Shown: in pieces, positions 1 through 8,264 of the stretch | How the letters are laid out: each line of letters begins with the position of its first letter | How positions within the stretch are numbered: the stretch's first letter is position 1 | Assembly (NCBI RefSeq): GCF_900230215.1 | Contig: NZ_LT907982.1 | Span: 682,001 to 746,000 of the forward strand | Source of the DNA: Jatrophihabitans sp. GAS493 | GTDB lineage: Bacteria; Actinomycetota; Actinomycetes; Mycobacteriales; Jatrophihabitantaceae | DNA: 64,000 nucleotides | Direction of reading: 5' to 3' | Notes under the pieces: generated by a model | Seen by the model: only the letters and a program-made list of their open reading frames with translations | The model's database searches: none | What the model was told of the DNA's origin: nothing | Made by a program: the position numbers and the translations under genes

Positions 1-681
1 CCGGTCGTCGAGGCGGCGCCGGCCCCACCGGAGCAGCTGCAGGCCCTCTCCGGCCGGCTCTGGCAGGCCGCGCTGAAACCGTCGCACATGCTCTCGGTGA
101 TCGACGTCTCCGGTTCGATGAATGATCCGGCGGTCCCGGGCGGCAGCTCGAAGATCGTCATCGCCTCCAAGGCCACCCAGGTCGCCACCAGCGTGGTGCC
201 GCCGAGTTGGACCGTCGGCCTCTGGGTCTTCTCCACCAAGGCTCCCCCGGCCAATCCCTGGACCGAACTCGTCCCGCTCGGCATCGTCGGCCGGAATCGG
301 CCGCAGCTGCTGGCGGCGGACCGCGCCCTCCCGCAGCAGACCGGCGGGAACACGGCACTCTATGCGACGGTGCTGGCCGCCTTCGCCGACAGCAGCCGCC
401 ACTACGATCCGAAAGCGGTCAATGTCGTCGCACTCTTGACCGACGGCTCCAATGTCGACCCGAACAGCAGCATCACGCTGGCCGACGTACTGGCTACGCT
501 GAAGACGCAGTACAACCCGGCAAAGCCGGTTCGCATCGTGACGATCGGCTTCGGCCATGATGCGGACACCGCCGCCCTGAAGAAGATCTCAGACGCGACG
601 GGTGGGCAGTCATATCAGGTGAACGACCCGTCGCAGATCGGCGGAGTGCTCCTCGATGCAATCGTCGCCAACAACACCTGA
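1..681 (+). CDS. VWA-domain protein, 5' end outside the window
   Basis: The reading frame is open from base 1, so the gene starts before the window and only its C-terminal part (226 codons) is visible. A von Willebrand factor A domain is recognisable: the MIDAS motif DVSGSMN lies at about 103-123, and a later LLTDGSN at about 433-453 fits the conserved aspartate loop. In this family the MIDAS binds a divalent metal and mediates protein-protein contacts. Actinobacterial proteins with this architecture often carry an N-terminal substrate-binding-protein-like domain, which cannot be checked here. The next gene follows after 27 bases, so co-transcription is likely. Confidence 0.85.
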   Translation, partial: PVVEAAPAPPEQLQALSGRLWQAALKPSHMLSVIDVSGSMNDPAVPGGSSKIVIASKATQVATSVVPPSWTVGLWVFSTKAPPANPWTELVPLGIVGRNRPQLLAADRALPQQTGGNTALYATVLAAFADSSRHYDPKAVNVVALLTDGSNVDPNSSITLADVLATLKTQYNPAKPVRIVTIGFGHDADTAALKKISDATGGQSYQVNDPSQIGGVLLDAIVANNT

Positions 682-708
682 CCCGCCGGGCCCGACGAGA
701 GGCGACGC

Positions 709-1803
709 ATGCCCCGCCAGCACGACTCCGACGACGCCACGCCCGATGAGAACGGCCCCCTAGCCGCCCAGCAGGGCTTCCTCAGCGAACTCTGGGACGC
801 CATCTCCCCCCGGACGGTGGCCCTGGTCGTCGGGGTCCTGGCCCTGCAGTTGGGGTTCATCCTCTCCTACGTGGGGGCCTTCCACGCGCCGAGGCCGCAC
901 AGCATACCGGTGGCGATCGTCGCCCCGGCCTCGACCTCGGCGCAACTGGTCGCGAAGCTCAACGCCATCGACGGCAGCCCGATCAAGGTCGACGCGGTAG
1001 CCAGCGAGGCGATCGCTCGGCAGAAGATCCTCGACACCTCCCGCTCCGGGGCGCTGATCGTCGACCCGACCGGTAAGCAGGACCGCCTCCTCATCGCCTC
1101 CGGTGGCGGCACGTCGGTCGCTTCGGCCGTCGAGCAGGTCGTGCAGCAGGCTGAGGCCAGCCAGCAGCGCACCGTCGCCGTGGAGGACGTCGTTCCGCTG
1201 CAGTCCGGAGACGGGCGGGGACTCACCGGCTTCTACCTGGTGATCGGCTGGATCGTCGGTGGCTATCTGGTCGCGGCCCTGCTCGGCGTCTCGAAGGGCG
1301 CCCGGCCGGCAACCCCCCGGCGGGCCCTCATCCGGCTGCTGGCCGTAGTGCCGTACGCCATCGCCTCCGGATTCGGCGGCGCCCTCATCGTCGATCAGGT
1401 ACTGGGCGCGCTCACCGGACACTTCGTCGCGCTCTGGTGGCTCGGCGCCCTCATCGTCTACGCCAGCGCGGCGGTCACCATGGCGCTCCAGGTGCTCTTC
1501 GGAGTGCTCGGTATCGGCATCACCGTTCTCGTCTTCGTGGTGCTCGGTAACCCCAGTGCCGGTGGCGCGTACCAGCCATCCCTGCTGCCTCCGTTCTGGC
1601 GGGCGATGAGCTTCCTGCTCCCGAACGGTGCCGGCACCGACACCGTTCGCCGGATCGTCTACTTCGCCGGGGTGGGGATCGGCTGGCATCTGTTGGTGAT
1701 CGCCGCCTACGCGATCGGCGGAACGGCCGTGGCACTGATTGGCTCACGGGCACATCAGCGCCGCGCCCTGGCCGGCGACCGCGAGGCCGGGCTGCTCGTG
1801 TAG
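709..1803 (+). CDS. YhgE/Pip-like (DUF3533-like) membrane protein
   Basis: This 364-aa protein has a short cytosolic N-terminus, one membrane segment at about 36-58, an extracellular domain at about 59-170, and a block of five or so hydrophobic segments at about 170-355. That layout is typical of the ABC-2-like YhgE/Pip/DUF3533 membrane proteins. The extracellular part (residues about 68-160) contains the IPVAIV and SGALIV patches usual for this group. The ATG at 709 is preceded by GAGAGG at 697-702. The substrate is unknown. It sits between the VWA gene and a DoxX gene on the same strand. Family assignment is from topology and local motifs only. Confidence 0.65.
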   Translation: MPRQHDSDDATPDENGPLAAQQGFLSELWDAISPRTVALVVGVLALQLGFILSYVGAFHAPRPHSIPVAIVAPASTSAQLVAKLNAIDGSPIKVDAVASEAIARQKILDTSRSGALIVDPTGKQDRLLIASGGGTSVASAVEQVVQQAEASQQRTVAVEDVVPLQSGDGRGLTGFYLVIGWIVGGYLVAALLGVSKGARPATPRRALIRLLAVVPYAIASGFGGALIVDQVLGALTGHFVALWWLGALIVYASAAVTMALQVLFGVLGIGITVLVFVVLGNPSAGGAYQPSLLPPFWRAMSFLLPNGAGTDTVRRIVYFAGVGIGWHLLVIAAYAIGGTAVALIGSRAHQRRALAGDREAGLLV

Positions 1804-1848
1804 CGGCCGCAGGAGCGGCGATCCGGACCGAGGTGCCAAGATGGATGA

Positions 1849-2436
1849 ATGGCCCTCGTCCGAAAGCTCGCCCGCCCGCTGCTCGCCTCCGTATTCGTCG
1901 TCGGAGGGATCGACGCTATTCGCCACCCCGCGGGGAAGGCCCCGAGCGCGGAGAAGGTGACCGGACGGCTGGTCAGCCAGCTACCCGGCGTCACCTCGAC
2001 CGAGCAACTGGTGCGCCTGGACGGAGTGGCGAAGGTAGTCGGTGGGATCGCCCTGGGCACCGGAACCTTCCCGCGATTGGCTTCATTGGTGCTGGTCGGC
2101 AGCATGGTGCCGACCACGGTGGCTGGACACGCGTTCTGGGATGAGCAGGACCCGTCCAAGCGCGCGGCCCAGCGGCTTCAGTTCATCAAGAACGGGGCGA
2201 TCCTCGGTGGCCTGCTGCTGGCCGCGGTCGACACCGAGGGGAAGCCCTCGATCGGTTGGCGGGCCCGCCGCACGGCCCGCGAGCTCCGGCGTAGCGCAAA
2301 GTCAGCCGGCGCGGCGATCGGTGAGACCACGCACTCCTTCGGCCTATCGGCCCAGCAGCTCGGCCAGACGGCTCAGCAGCTTGGGCAGTCGGCCCAGCAG
2401 CTCGGCCAGTCAGCTCAGCAGCGCCTGCCGATCTAG
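1849..2436 (+). CDS. DoxX-family membrane protein with repeated C-terminal tail
   Basis: The 195-aa protein begins with VRKLARPLLASVFVVGG and continues IRHPAG, a DoxX signature in actinobacteria. Three or four hydrophobic segments lie in the first 130 residues. DoxX proteins are small membrane proteins often linked to redox functions; no specific role can be assigned. The C-terminus is unusual: residues about 169-190 consist of three tandem copies of the heptad QQLGQ(S/T)A, encoded by a 21-base DNA repeat (2353-2415). It would form an amphipathic tail. The ABC exporter operon starts 22 bases downstream. Confidence 0.8.
   Translation: MALVRKLARPLLASVFVVGGIDAIRHPAGKAPSAEKVTGRLVSQLPGVTSTEQLVRLDGVAKVVGGIALGTGTFPRLASLVLVGSMVPTTVAGHAFWDEQDPSKRAAQRLQFIKNGAILGGLLLAAVDTEGKPSIGWRARRTARELRRSAKSAGAAIGETTHSFGLSAQQLGQTAQQLGQSAQQLGQSAQQRLPI
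2353..2415 (+). repeat. 21-base tandem repeat in the DoxX gene
   Basis: Three imperfect copies of a 21-base unit (2353-2373, 2374-2394, 2395-2415) begin CAGCAGCT and encode the heptad QQLGQ(S/T)A. The reading frame is kept, so loss or gain of a unit would change the tail length by seven residues without a frameshift. Confidence 0.85.
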
Positions 2437-2457
2437 GGCATCGCTCTTTCGTATCCT

Positions 2458-3396
2458 GTGGGCGTGACAAACGCCGCCGAACGATCCGAGGCGATCCGGA
2501 CGGTCGCCCTCTGCAAGAACTACGGCCACCGGCCGGCCCTGATCGATATGGATCTGCGGGTCGGGGTCGGTGAGGTCTTCGGGTTTCTCGGACCCAACGG
2601 CGCTGGAAAATCCACCACGATCCGGGTGCTCCTCGACCTGCTCCGCCCCACCTCGGGCGACGTGACGATGCTCGGGCTGCGTCCGCGGCAGGACGGTCCG
2701 GCGCTGCGCCGGCGGATCGGCTACCTTCCCGGCGAATTCGTCATCTACGGCCGCCAGAGCGTGCGCGAAGCCCTCACCGGCCTGGCCCGGCTGCGCGGCG
2801 GTGTCGCCCCGCAGCGCATCGCCGAGCTGGCCGAACGCTTCGATCTCGACCTGAGCCGAACCTTTCGCGAGCTATCAAAGGGAAATCGCCAGAAGGTCGG
2901 CCTGCTGCAGGCGTTCATGCATGATCCGGAGCTGCTCATCCTGGACGAGCCGACGGACGGGCTGGACCCCTTGCTGCGGCAGCGCTTCGTCGAGTTGGTC
3001 AACGAGGTCCGGGCCGACGGCCGGACGGTCTTCCTCTCCTCCCACATCCTCTCCGAGGTGCAGGCCACCGCAGATCGCGTCGGCATGATCCGGGGTGGGC
3101 GCCTGGTGGCGACGGACTCGGTGGAGTCGCTGCGGGAGCGCGCGGTGCGAAGCGTCGAGATCCAGTTCGAGGAAGAGGTCGACGCTGCCGAGTTCGGGCG
3201 GCTGCCGAACGTCCTTGCTGTCTCGGTGACCGTTGAGGGCGAGGTCTGGGTGCTGCGCTGCCAGCTCGCCGGCGGGGCCGACGGGCTGGTCAAGGCCGCG
3301 GCCCGCCACCCGGTGCGCACGCTAAGGGTGGATGAGCCGGACCTCGAGGACGTCTTCGTGACGCTGTACCGGGAGGCCGACGATGGCGACCGCTGA
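2458..3396 (+). CDS. ABC transporter ATP-binding protein
   Basis: This 312-aa nucleotide-binding subunit has a Walker A motif GPNGAGKS at about residues 45-52, a signature LSKGNRQK near 138-145 and a Walker B LLILDEP near 160-166 followed by the D-loop TDGLDP. An H-loop histidine is present in LSSHILSE. The remaining 90 residues form the C-terminal extension typical of DrrA/CcmA-like exporters. The start is GTG at 2458, with a second in-frame GTG at 2464. Its end overlaps the start of the permease gene by 14 bases, so the two form a translationally coupled exporter. The substrate cannot be read from the sequence. Confidence 0.93.
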   Translation: MGVTNAAERSEAIRTVALCKNYGHRPALIDMDLRVGVGEVFGFLGPNGAGKSTTIRVLLDLLRPTSGDVTMLGLRPRQDGPALRRRIGYLPGEFVIYGRQSVREALTGLARLRGGVAPQRIAELAERFDLDLSRTFRELSKGNRQKVGLLQAFMHDPELLILDEPTDGLDPLLRQRFVELVNEVRADGRTVFLSSHILSEVQATADRVGMIRGGRLVATDSVESLRERAVRSVEIQFEEEVDAAEFGRLPNVLAVSVTVEGEVWVLRCQLAGGADGLVKAAARHPVRTLRVDEPDLEDVFVTLYREADDGDR

Positions 3397-4174
3397 GGTA
3401 GCCCGGCTGACGCTGCGGCAGAACCGGCGCGGCGCGTTCGGCTGGATCGTCGGGGTAGCGGCGCTGACCCTGCTCTACAGCTCCAGCTACAAGAGCATCG
3501 GCGGGGCCAAGTCGGCGGCGATCAGCAGCTACCCGGCCTCACTGAAGCAGGCGTTGAACCTTCAGGATCTCACCTCGCCGGTCGGCTACCTGAATGCGAC
3601 TGTCTTCGGAATACCCTTACTTTTGTTGACGACTATCTATGTCGTCAGTGCCGCGACCCGCTCGGTGGCCGGTGACGAGGAGTCCGGTGCCCTGGACCTC
3701 ATCCTCGCTTACCCGGTTAGCCGCAGCAGCCTGGTGCTGGCCCGGATGCTGGCGATGGTCGCCGTACTGGTCGGCTGGGGGGTAGTGCTCTTCGGTGTCG
3801 TGCTGCTGCTGCGCGCGCCGACCGGTCTCAGCATCGGCGTCAGTGCCCTGGCGGCCGAGACCTTCACCTGGCTGCTGCTGGGCTGCAGCCTGGCCGGGAT
3901 CTCACTGCTCATCAGTGCCGCCATCGGGCACCCCTCGAACTCGCTCGGCATCGCCGCCGGCGTGATGCTGCTGGCCTATCTGGCTGATAGCTTCATACCG
4001 CTCATCGACGGTCTAGCCTGGGTGCGAAACCTCTCGCCCTACTACTGGTTCGTCGGTAGCGACGCGCTCTCCAACGGGCTGAGCCTCTGGCACTGCGCGC
4101 TGCTCGCCGGCACCGCCGTAGCCGCCACCGCACTGGCCGCAGTGGCGCTGAACCGGCGGGATATCGGGGTCTGA
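3383..4174 (+). CDS. ABC-2 type transporter permease
   Basis: A 263-aa integral membrane protein with six predicted hydrophobic stretches, including one at the N-terminus (about 17-34) and one at the C-terminus (about 237-256). The segment RSVAGDEESGALDLILAYPVSR matches the conserved coupling region of ABC-2 permeases, with the E-G-x-LDLILA-PVSR pattern. The ATG at 3383 lies inside the ATPase gene, a 14-base overlap. Together with the preceding ATPase it makes a typical one-ATPase, one-permease exporter. It converges on the XRE-cupin gene, with only 11 bases between the two stop codons. Confidence 0.9.
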   Translation: MATAEVARLTLRQNRRGAFGWIVGVAALTLLYSSSYKSIGGAKSAAISSYPASLKQALNLQDLTSPVGYLNATVFGIPLLLLTTIYVVSAATRSVAGDEESGALDLILAYPVSRSSLVLARMLAMVAVLVGWGVVLFGVVLLLRAPTGLSIGVSALAAETFTWLLLGCSLAGISLLISAAIGHPSNSLGIAAGVMLLAYLADSFIPLIDGLAWVRNLSPYYWFVGSDALSNGLSLWHCALLAGTAVAATALAAVALNRRDIGV

Positions 4175-4185
4175 TCCCGGCTGTA

Positions 4186-4797
4186 CTAACGTCTGGCCGG
4201 TCGGGACCGGACGTGGAGGCGCTCGCCCTGCGGTCCGAAGAGGCTGAGGACCTCGGCTGGTTCCGGGCCTGGATTGCCAAAGAAATGCGGGATGTGTGTG
4301 TCGAACTCGGCGACTTCCCCCGGCGTCAGGATCATGTCGTGCTCGCCGAGGAGTAGGCGTAGACGTCCGGAGAGTATGTAGAGCCACTCGTATCCCTCGT
4401 GCACCTGCTGCTGCGGCTCGCCCGCGGGCCAGTTCTTTGCGATGACCATCTTGTAGGCCTGCAGGCCCCCCGGACGCCGGGTGAGCGGGATGATCGTCAT
4501 CCCGCGGCGCTTCAGCGGACGGGCATGCACCCGCGGGTCGCCGGTCGTCGGCGCGTCGACCAGCTCGTCCAGGGGGACCTGGTGGACGCGGGCCAGCAGG
4601 AGCAACAACTCCAAGGTGGGTCGCCGCTGCCCGGACTCCAGGCGGGAGAGCGTGCTCACCGAGATGCCCGTTGAGGTGGAGAGTTGCGCGAGCGTTGCCC
4701 CTCGACGCTGACGAAGCGCCCGCAGGCGAGGTCCGACCGCATCGAGAACATGGTCGAGGTTGGACTCAGCATTGGGCGTGGGCTCTGCGCCGGTCAT
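4186..4797 (-). CDS. XRE-family regulator with C-terminal cupin
   Basis: The chosen ATG at 4797 gives 203 aa and overlaps the stop of the upstream NRDE gene as ATGA. A longer frame to 4830 would run into that gene. Residues about 20-75 form a Cro/C1 helix-turn-helix (ALRQRRGATLAQLSTSTGISVSTLSRLESGQ is the recognisable region). Residues about 110-185 form a cupin (ILSGRLRLLLGEHDMILTPGEVAEFDTHIPHFF). Proteins of this type sense small molecules through the cupin and repress metabolic genes. The coupling to the upstream gene suggests joint expression; the target is not known. Confidence 0.88.
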   Translation of the reverse strand: MTGAEPTPNAESNLDHVLDAVGPRLRALRQRRGATLAQLSTSTGISVSTLSRLESGQRRPTLELLLLLARVHQVPLDELVDAPTTGDPRVHARPLKRRGMTIIPLTRRPGGLQAYKMVIAKNWPAGEPQQQVHEGYEWLYILSGRLRLLLGEHDMILTPGEVAEFDTHIPHFFGNPGPEPAEVLSLFGPQGERLHVRSRPARR

Positions 4798-5540
4798 GGA
4801 CTCGGCTCGGCCCACTGCCGGCTGCTCCACTCGGCGACCTCCCCTGAGGCGCTGTGGCCCAGTTGATAGGCATAGTCCACCCGCAGCAGCCCCGGACGGG
4901 CCGCAATGAACTGGCCATAGACCGTCTCATAGCTGTCCCCCTCGACCGGCATCCGGACGAGGAGCGCACCCGGCTCCGGCACCGGCTCGGCCGCCTCCAG
5001 CGGGGCCAGCCAGCCGGCCCAGAGTTGCTCAGTCGTTCCGGCCAGCGAAGGCGAGACTCCGGTCAACCGATCCATGAAACGTTCGTCACTGGGAGCAGCT
5101 TGGCCGTCGGGCTTGAACATGTGAGTCCCCGGGGCCAGCTCGTACCGTTGCAGCCGCGCGCCGTCGAAGCTCCACCAGGTGAGCGCGCCCGGCGTGGCCA
5201 GCACCAGATTGAAGGAGGCCATCGGCGCGATGTCAATGAAATCCGGCCAATCCTCCCGGTGCCGCAGTGCTAGCAGCGGCAGCACGCCCCGGCTCGCGGC
5301 GCCGGGCTCGGCCGTCCGCCGCTCCGGGCGATTGAGCACCACCGATGTCGCCCCGGCGCGCAGGTCGGAGGCGCACCAGGTGCCCCCGGCGCTGCGGTCA
5401 CGGCCACCGATCACCGACGGCTGCTCCGGCCACCAGGCGCCCGGTCCGTCGAATTCACGACTGGCCAGTTCGTCCCGCAGCGTGAGCATCAGGATCGGGA
5501 TAGCGGCCGACGGATCCCAGCGGCAGAAGACGGTGCACAC
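4794..5540 (-). CDS. NRDE/TANGO2-family protein
   Basis: The 248-aa product starts MCTVFCRW from a GTG at 5540. Cysteine at position 2 followed by T/L-V/I, the segment around residues 30-45 (GPGAWWPEQPSVIGGRD) and the downstream GTWCASD and VVLNRP are hallmarks of the NRDE family (eukaryotic relative TANGO2). The fold is Ntn-hydrolase-like and the exposed Cys2 is conserved. Biochemical function is unsettled. The gene overlaps the end of the upstream membrane-protein gene by 86 bases and is coupled to the XRE-cupin gene through ATGA. Confidence 0.75.
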   Translation of the reverse strand: MCTVFCRWDPSAAIPILMLTLRDELASREFDGPGAWWPEQPSVIGGRDRSAGGTWCASDLRAGATSVVLNRPERRTAEPGAASRGVLPLLALRHREDWPDFIDIAPMASFNLVLATPGALTWWSFDGARLQRYELAPGTHMFKPDGQAAPSDERFMDRLTGVSPSLAGTTEQLWAGWLAPLEAAEPVPEPGALLVRMPVEGDSYETVYGQFIAARPGLLRVDYAYQLGHSASGEVAEWSSRQWAEPSP

Positions 5541-6375
5541 GGGGCGAGCCTATGTCCATCCGTGCCGGCCGGCCCAATGAGCTCAGCGCTCGCACTACCA
5601 ACGCGGTGACTATGACGATGATTATGGCGATGACTATGACTATGACGATGACGGCCAGGGGGATCGCCACCCGGGCCGCACCGCCAGCCTCACCGCCCGT
5701 CGACCCATAGATCAGCGACCAGCCGAGCAGCCCGACCACCGCGGCCTGGACCAGTTCAACCGCCCGCAGCGACCATGGGGCGAGCGCGTCCAGGCGTCGA
5801 TGCAGCGTCATGAGATCGGCCGGGCGCCGTACCCGTGCGGTGAGCAGAACCGCGCAACCCCGCATCGCGCCGAAGGTGAGGCCGGCCAGCATCGCCCAGT
5901 ACGGTTCGGCGCTCAGGGCGGCCAGCGCGGCGAAGAGGTAGGTGCCGGCGGTCATGATGTACGTCGCGAAGCCGACCCCGATCTGGGCACCGAAGCCCAA
6001 CGCGTAGACCCAACGCCGGTAACGCATCAGCCACTCCTCGTCGACCTGACGGGGATGCATCGGTAACTGCCGGCCAACCACGCCCAGGTCGGAGCCGAGG
6101 CAGACGAGGGAGGCGACCACCCCGATTCCGACCCGGTTCGTGAAACCCAACGGTTGCAGTAGCAGAGCGATCGTAGCGGCGCCCGCCCCGAGGATGGCTC
6201 CGCCGGCGACGGCTCCCCCGACGAACCAGGCGCAGGTCAACCAGTAGCGATGGCCTCGGGCGCCTTCGGCGATCGGGTTGATGGCCGAGATCATCGACAG
6301 GCCGCAGGGTGACCAGGTGCCGCGCGCGCCGGCGGCGACGGCCATCACGAGGGCGGCCACCACAAGACTCGTCAC
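5455..6375 (-). CDS. CcdA/MauF-like membrane protein, last gene of the mau-like operon
   Basis: A 306-aa polytopic membrane protein with six to seven hydrophobic segments. Near the N-terminus it has GTWSPCGLSMI, resembling the SPC-x-LP motif of CcdA/DsbD and MauF, which pass electrons across the membrane to periplasmic thioredoxins. It starts with GTG at 6375, overlapping the stop of the MauA-like gene as GTGA. The last hydrophobic segment (about residues 242-262) is an almost pure Val/Ile run encoded by a tract of near-repeats (5606-5653). The last ~28 codons overlap the NRDE gene. The MauF-like role is inferred from the motif and from the MauD- and MauE-like neighbours. Confidence 0.6.
   Translation of the reverse strand: MTSLVVAALVMAVAAGARGTWSPCGLSMISAINPIAEGARGHRYWLTCAWFVGGAVAGGAILGAGAATIALLLQPLGFTNRVGIGVVASLVCLGSDLGVVGRQLPMHPRQVDEEWLMRYRRWVYALGFGAQIGVGFATYIMTAGTYLFAALAALSAEPYWAMLAGLTFGAMRGCAVLLTARVRRPADLMTLHRRLDALAPWSLRAVELVQAAVVGLLGWSLIYGSTGGEAGGAARVAIPLAVIVIVIVIAIIIVIVTALVVRALSSLGRPARMDIGSPRVHRLLPLGSVGRYPDPDAHAAGRTGQS
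5606..5653. repeat. Low-complexity ATGAC/TATGAC tract
   Basis: A tract of degenerate six-base near-repeats (TATGAC, GATGAC and variants). It is AT-richer than its surroundings and lies inside the CcdA/MauF-like gene, where it encodes the alternating Val/Ile membrane segment. The period keeps the reading frame. Confidence 0.8.
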
Positions 6376-8264
6376 GCCGTCACCCGTACCGTCCGCGAGC
6401 CGATCAACACATTGCGGCCCCTATCCACTGCGTAGGCCGCGACGGTGTGGTCGCCGGCAGTCGTGCTGACCTGCATGGCGAATCCGTAGTTGCCGTTGAC
6501 GGCATAGATCCGGTTGACGTCCGGCCGCAGGTGCCCGCTCGGGAAGACGCCGACCTGGCTGCCGTCCACGACGACGGCGATCGGCAGCTCCGTCCCGTAC
6601 TCGTCCGGGTTGAAGGCCCAGCCGTTGAGCGCCACCGACAGGCCCATCGGCGTCACCGCGTCAAGGCTGCCGAGCACGCCGGCCGGACCCACCCGAACCG
6701 TCCGCCGGCCGATCAGCGGATTTCCGATGCCGCCACCGACGTTGATCCCGTAGACGTAGATCGTGTGCAGTCCCGGTGCCAGCGTGATCCGGGTGTCGAA
6801 GCCATGCTGGCCGGTCAGGCCGAATGCCGCGTTGACGTCCGAGCGCGGGCGATCAGCCGGGAACCAACCGATCCCATGCGACTCGGTGTAGATGGCGACG
6901 TTGATGGAGTTGGCCGGCAGATTCGGGTCGAAGGCCCAACCATTGACCCGCACCGTGTCTGCGGCGACGACGCAACTATCCAGATTGCCGCGGGGTTGCG
7001 CGCCGAGATTCACCTCCAGTGATCGCTGCGCGATGAGGTTGTTGCCGCCGCCGGCGACGTTGATTCCGTAGACGGCGAAGGTGTGATGGCCGTCGGCGAC
7101 GTTGAGATGCACGTTGTACCCGTGTTTTCCGGTGATTCCGAAGGCCCGGTCCACATCGGGGCGATCGACGCCGGTGGGGAACCATCCCGCCAGCGCACCA
7201 TCGACGTACACCGCGACCTTGATCTCGGTGGAGGGAATGTCCGGGTCAAAGGCCCACCCGCCCAGGTGAACGTCGTTGCCGACGGCCGAAAGGACGTCCA
7301 GCTGCCCGACCGGCCACGCTTGGTTGACGTCGACACTTCGCCGGGCGATAAGGGGATTCCCCGATCCCGCCCCGACATTGATCGCGTACAGGTCGAAGGT
7401 GTGCCGACCGGTCGGGGCCTTCAGCGTGATGTTGAACCCGTGATTTCCATGCGCTGCGAAGGCCCGGTTCACGTCGGATCGGGGGGCGTTGGTGGGAAAC
7501 CAGGAGATGCCACGTCCGTCCTCATAAACCGCCACGTAGACCGACGTGCCGGGCTGGTCTCTATCCAGCGCCCACCCGGAGAGCTGCACCGTGTTGCCCG
7601 AGGTCGTGATCCGATCGAGCGATCCGATCGGGACCGACCCCGAGTTCGATACGCAGGGTGCCGACTGGGTGGCGGTGTTGTTGTCGGTTGCGCTCGCGGT
7701 GCTGCAGACGCCGCCGTACTGCTGCCAGGGTGGGGTGCAGGAGACCAGGCGGCAGAGCACCGGTCCGGTGGCGGAGGAAGGAATGTGGGTGCTGCACTGC
7801 CCGTAGCGGAACTGGTTGCAGGCGACGAGCCGCTGATCGCAGGTCGTCTTGTTGCAGTGACAGGGGTAGCGACCGTCTCGATAGGCGTTGCAGTCTACGT
7901 AATAGCGGGCTGAACCACCGCAGAATGACGAGTGGTCCGCCTTCCACCAGCCGCCGATGAAGGAGTCGGGTGGGCAGACGTTCTGACCGCCGTTGATCGT
8001 GCAGCAGAAGACGGTGTACCCGTCGCTGCAGCTGGTCGCGGTGCCGCAGACCGTCGCGTACGCGCTGGCCGGGCGCACCAGGTAGTTCAGCGGATCGGTG
8101 ACCACCGCCGCCCCCACGATCGCCGCGCCTCGTAGGAATCCGCGGCGATCCGGCCCCGCCCGCCGCCCGAGACGCGCAGCGACCCGCTCCACGATTCGCT
8201 CGACCCTCCGCTCGAACGTCCGCCCAGACGTCTGCTCCGTCGACTCACCAACGCCGCTGATCAC
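6372..8264 (-). CDS. Tat-exported MauA-like cysteine-rich protein with four C-terminal repeats
   Basis: This 630-aa protein has a twin-arginine signal (DRRGFLRGA, arginines 40-41, then a hydrophobic stretch). Residues 73-187 resemble the methylamine dehydrogenase light chain: C73-x5-C79, a C-C pair at 87-88, CPPD at 97-100, W106-W107, and closely spaced cysteines at 135 and 137. Most light-chain disulfide cysteines can be aligned by eye. The second tryptophan of the TTQ cofactor (W108 in the Paracoccus enzyme, followed by Cys) is replaced by Ala148. Residues about 212-630 are four repeats of 95-105 aa, each with LxGWAFDPD, WFP, DVNRAF and a closing YxINVGxG-NPLI-RR pattern. The start is GTG at 8264, overlapping the previous stop. 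No large-chain gene is near. Confidence 0.75.
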   Translation of the reverse strand: MISGVGESTEQTSGRTFERRVERIVERVAARLGRRAGPDRRGFLRGAAIVGAAVVTDPLNYLVRPASAYATVCGTATSCSDGYTVFCCTINGGQNVCPPDSFIGGWWKADHSSFCGGSARYYVDCNAYRDGRYPCHCNKTTCDQRLVACNQFRYGQCSTHIPSSATGPVLCRLVSCTPPWQQYGGVCSTASATDNNTATQSAPCVSNSGSVPIGSLDRITTSGNTVQLSGWALDRDQPGTSVYVAVYEDGRGISWFPTNAPRSDVNRAFAAHGNHGFNITLKAPTGRHTFDLYAINVGAGSGNPLIARRSVDVNQAWPVGQLDVLSAVGNDVHLGGWAFDPDIPSTEIKVAVYVDGALAGWFPTGVDRPDVDRAFGITGKHGYNVHLNVADGHHTFAVYGINVAGGGNNLIAQRSLEVNLGAQPRGNLDSCVVAADTVRVNGWAFDPNLPANSINVAIYTESHGIGWFPADRPRSDVNAAFGLTGQHGFDTRITLAPGLHTIYVYGINVGGGIGNPLIGRRTVRVGPAGVLGSLDAVTPMGLSVALNGWAFNPDEYGTELPIAVVVDGSQVGVFPSGHLRPDVNRIYAVNGNYGFAMQVSTTAGDHTVAAYAVDRGRNVLIGSRTVRVTA

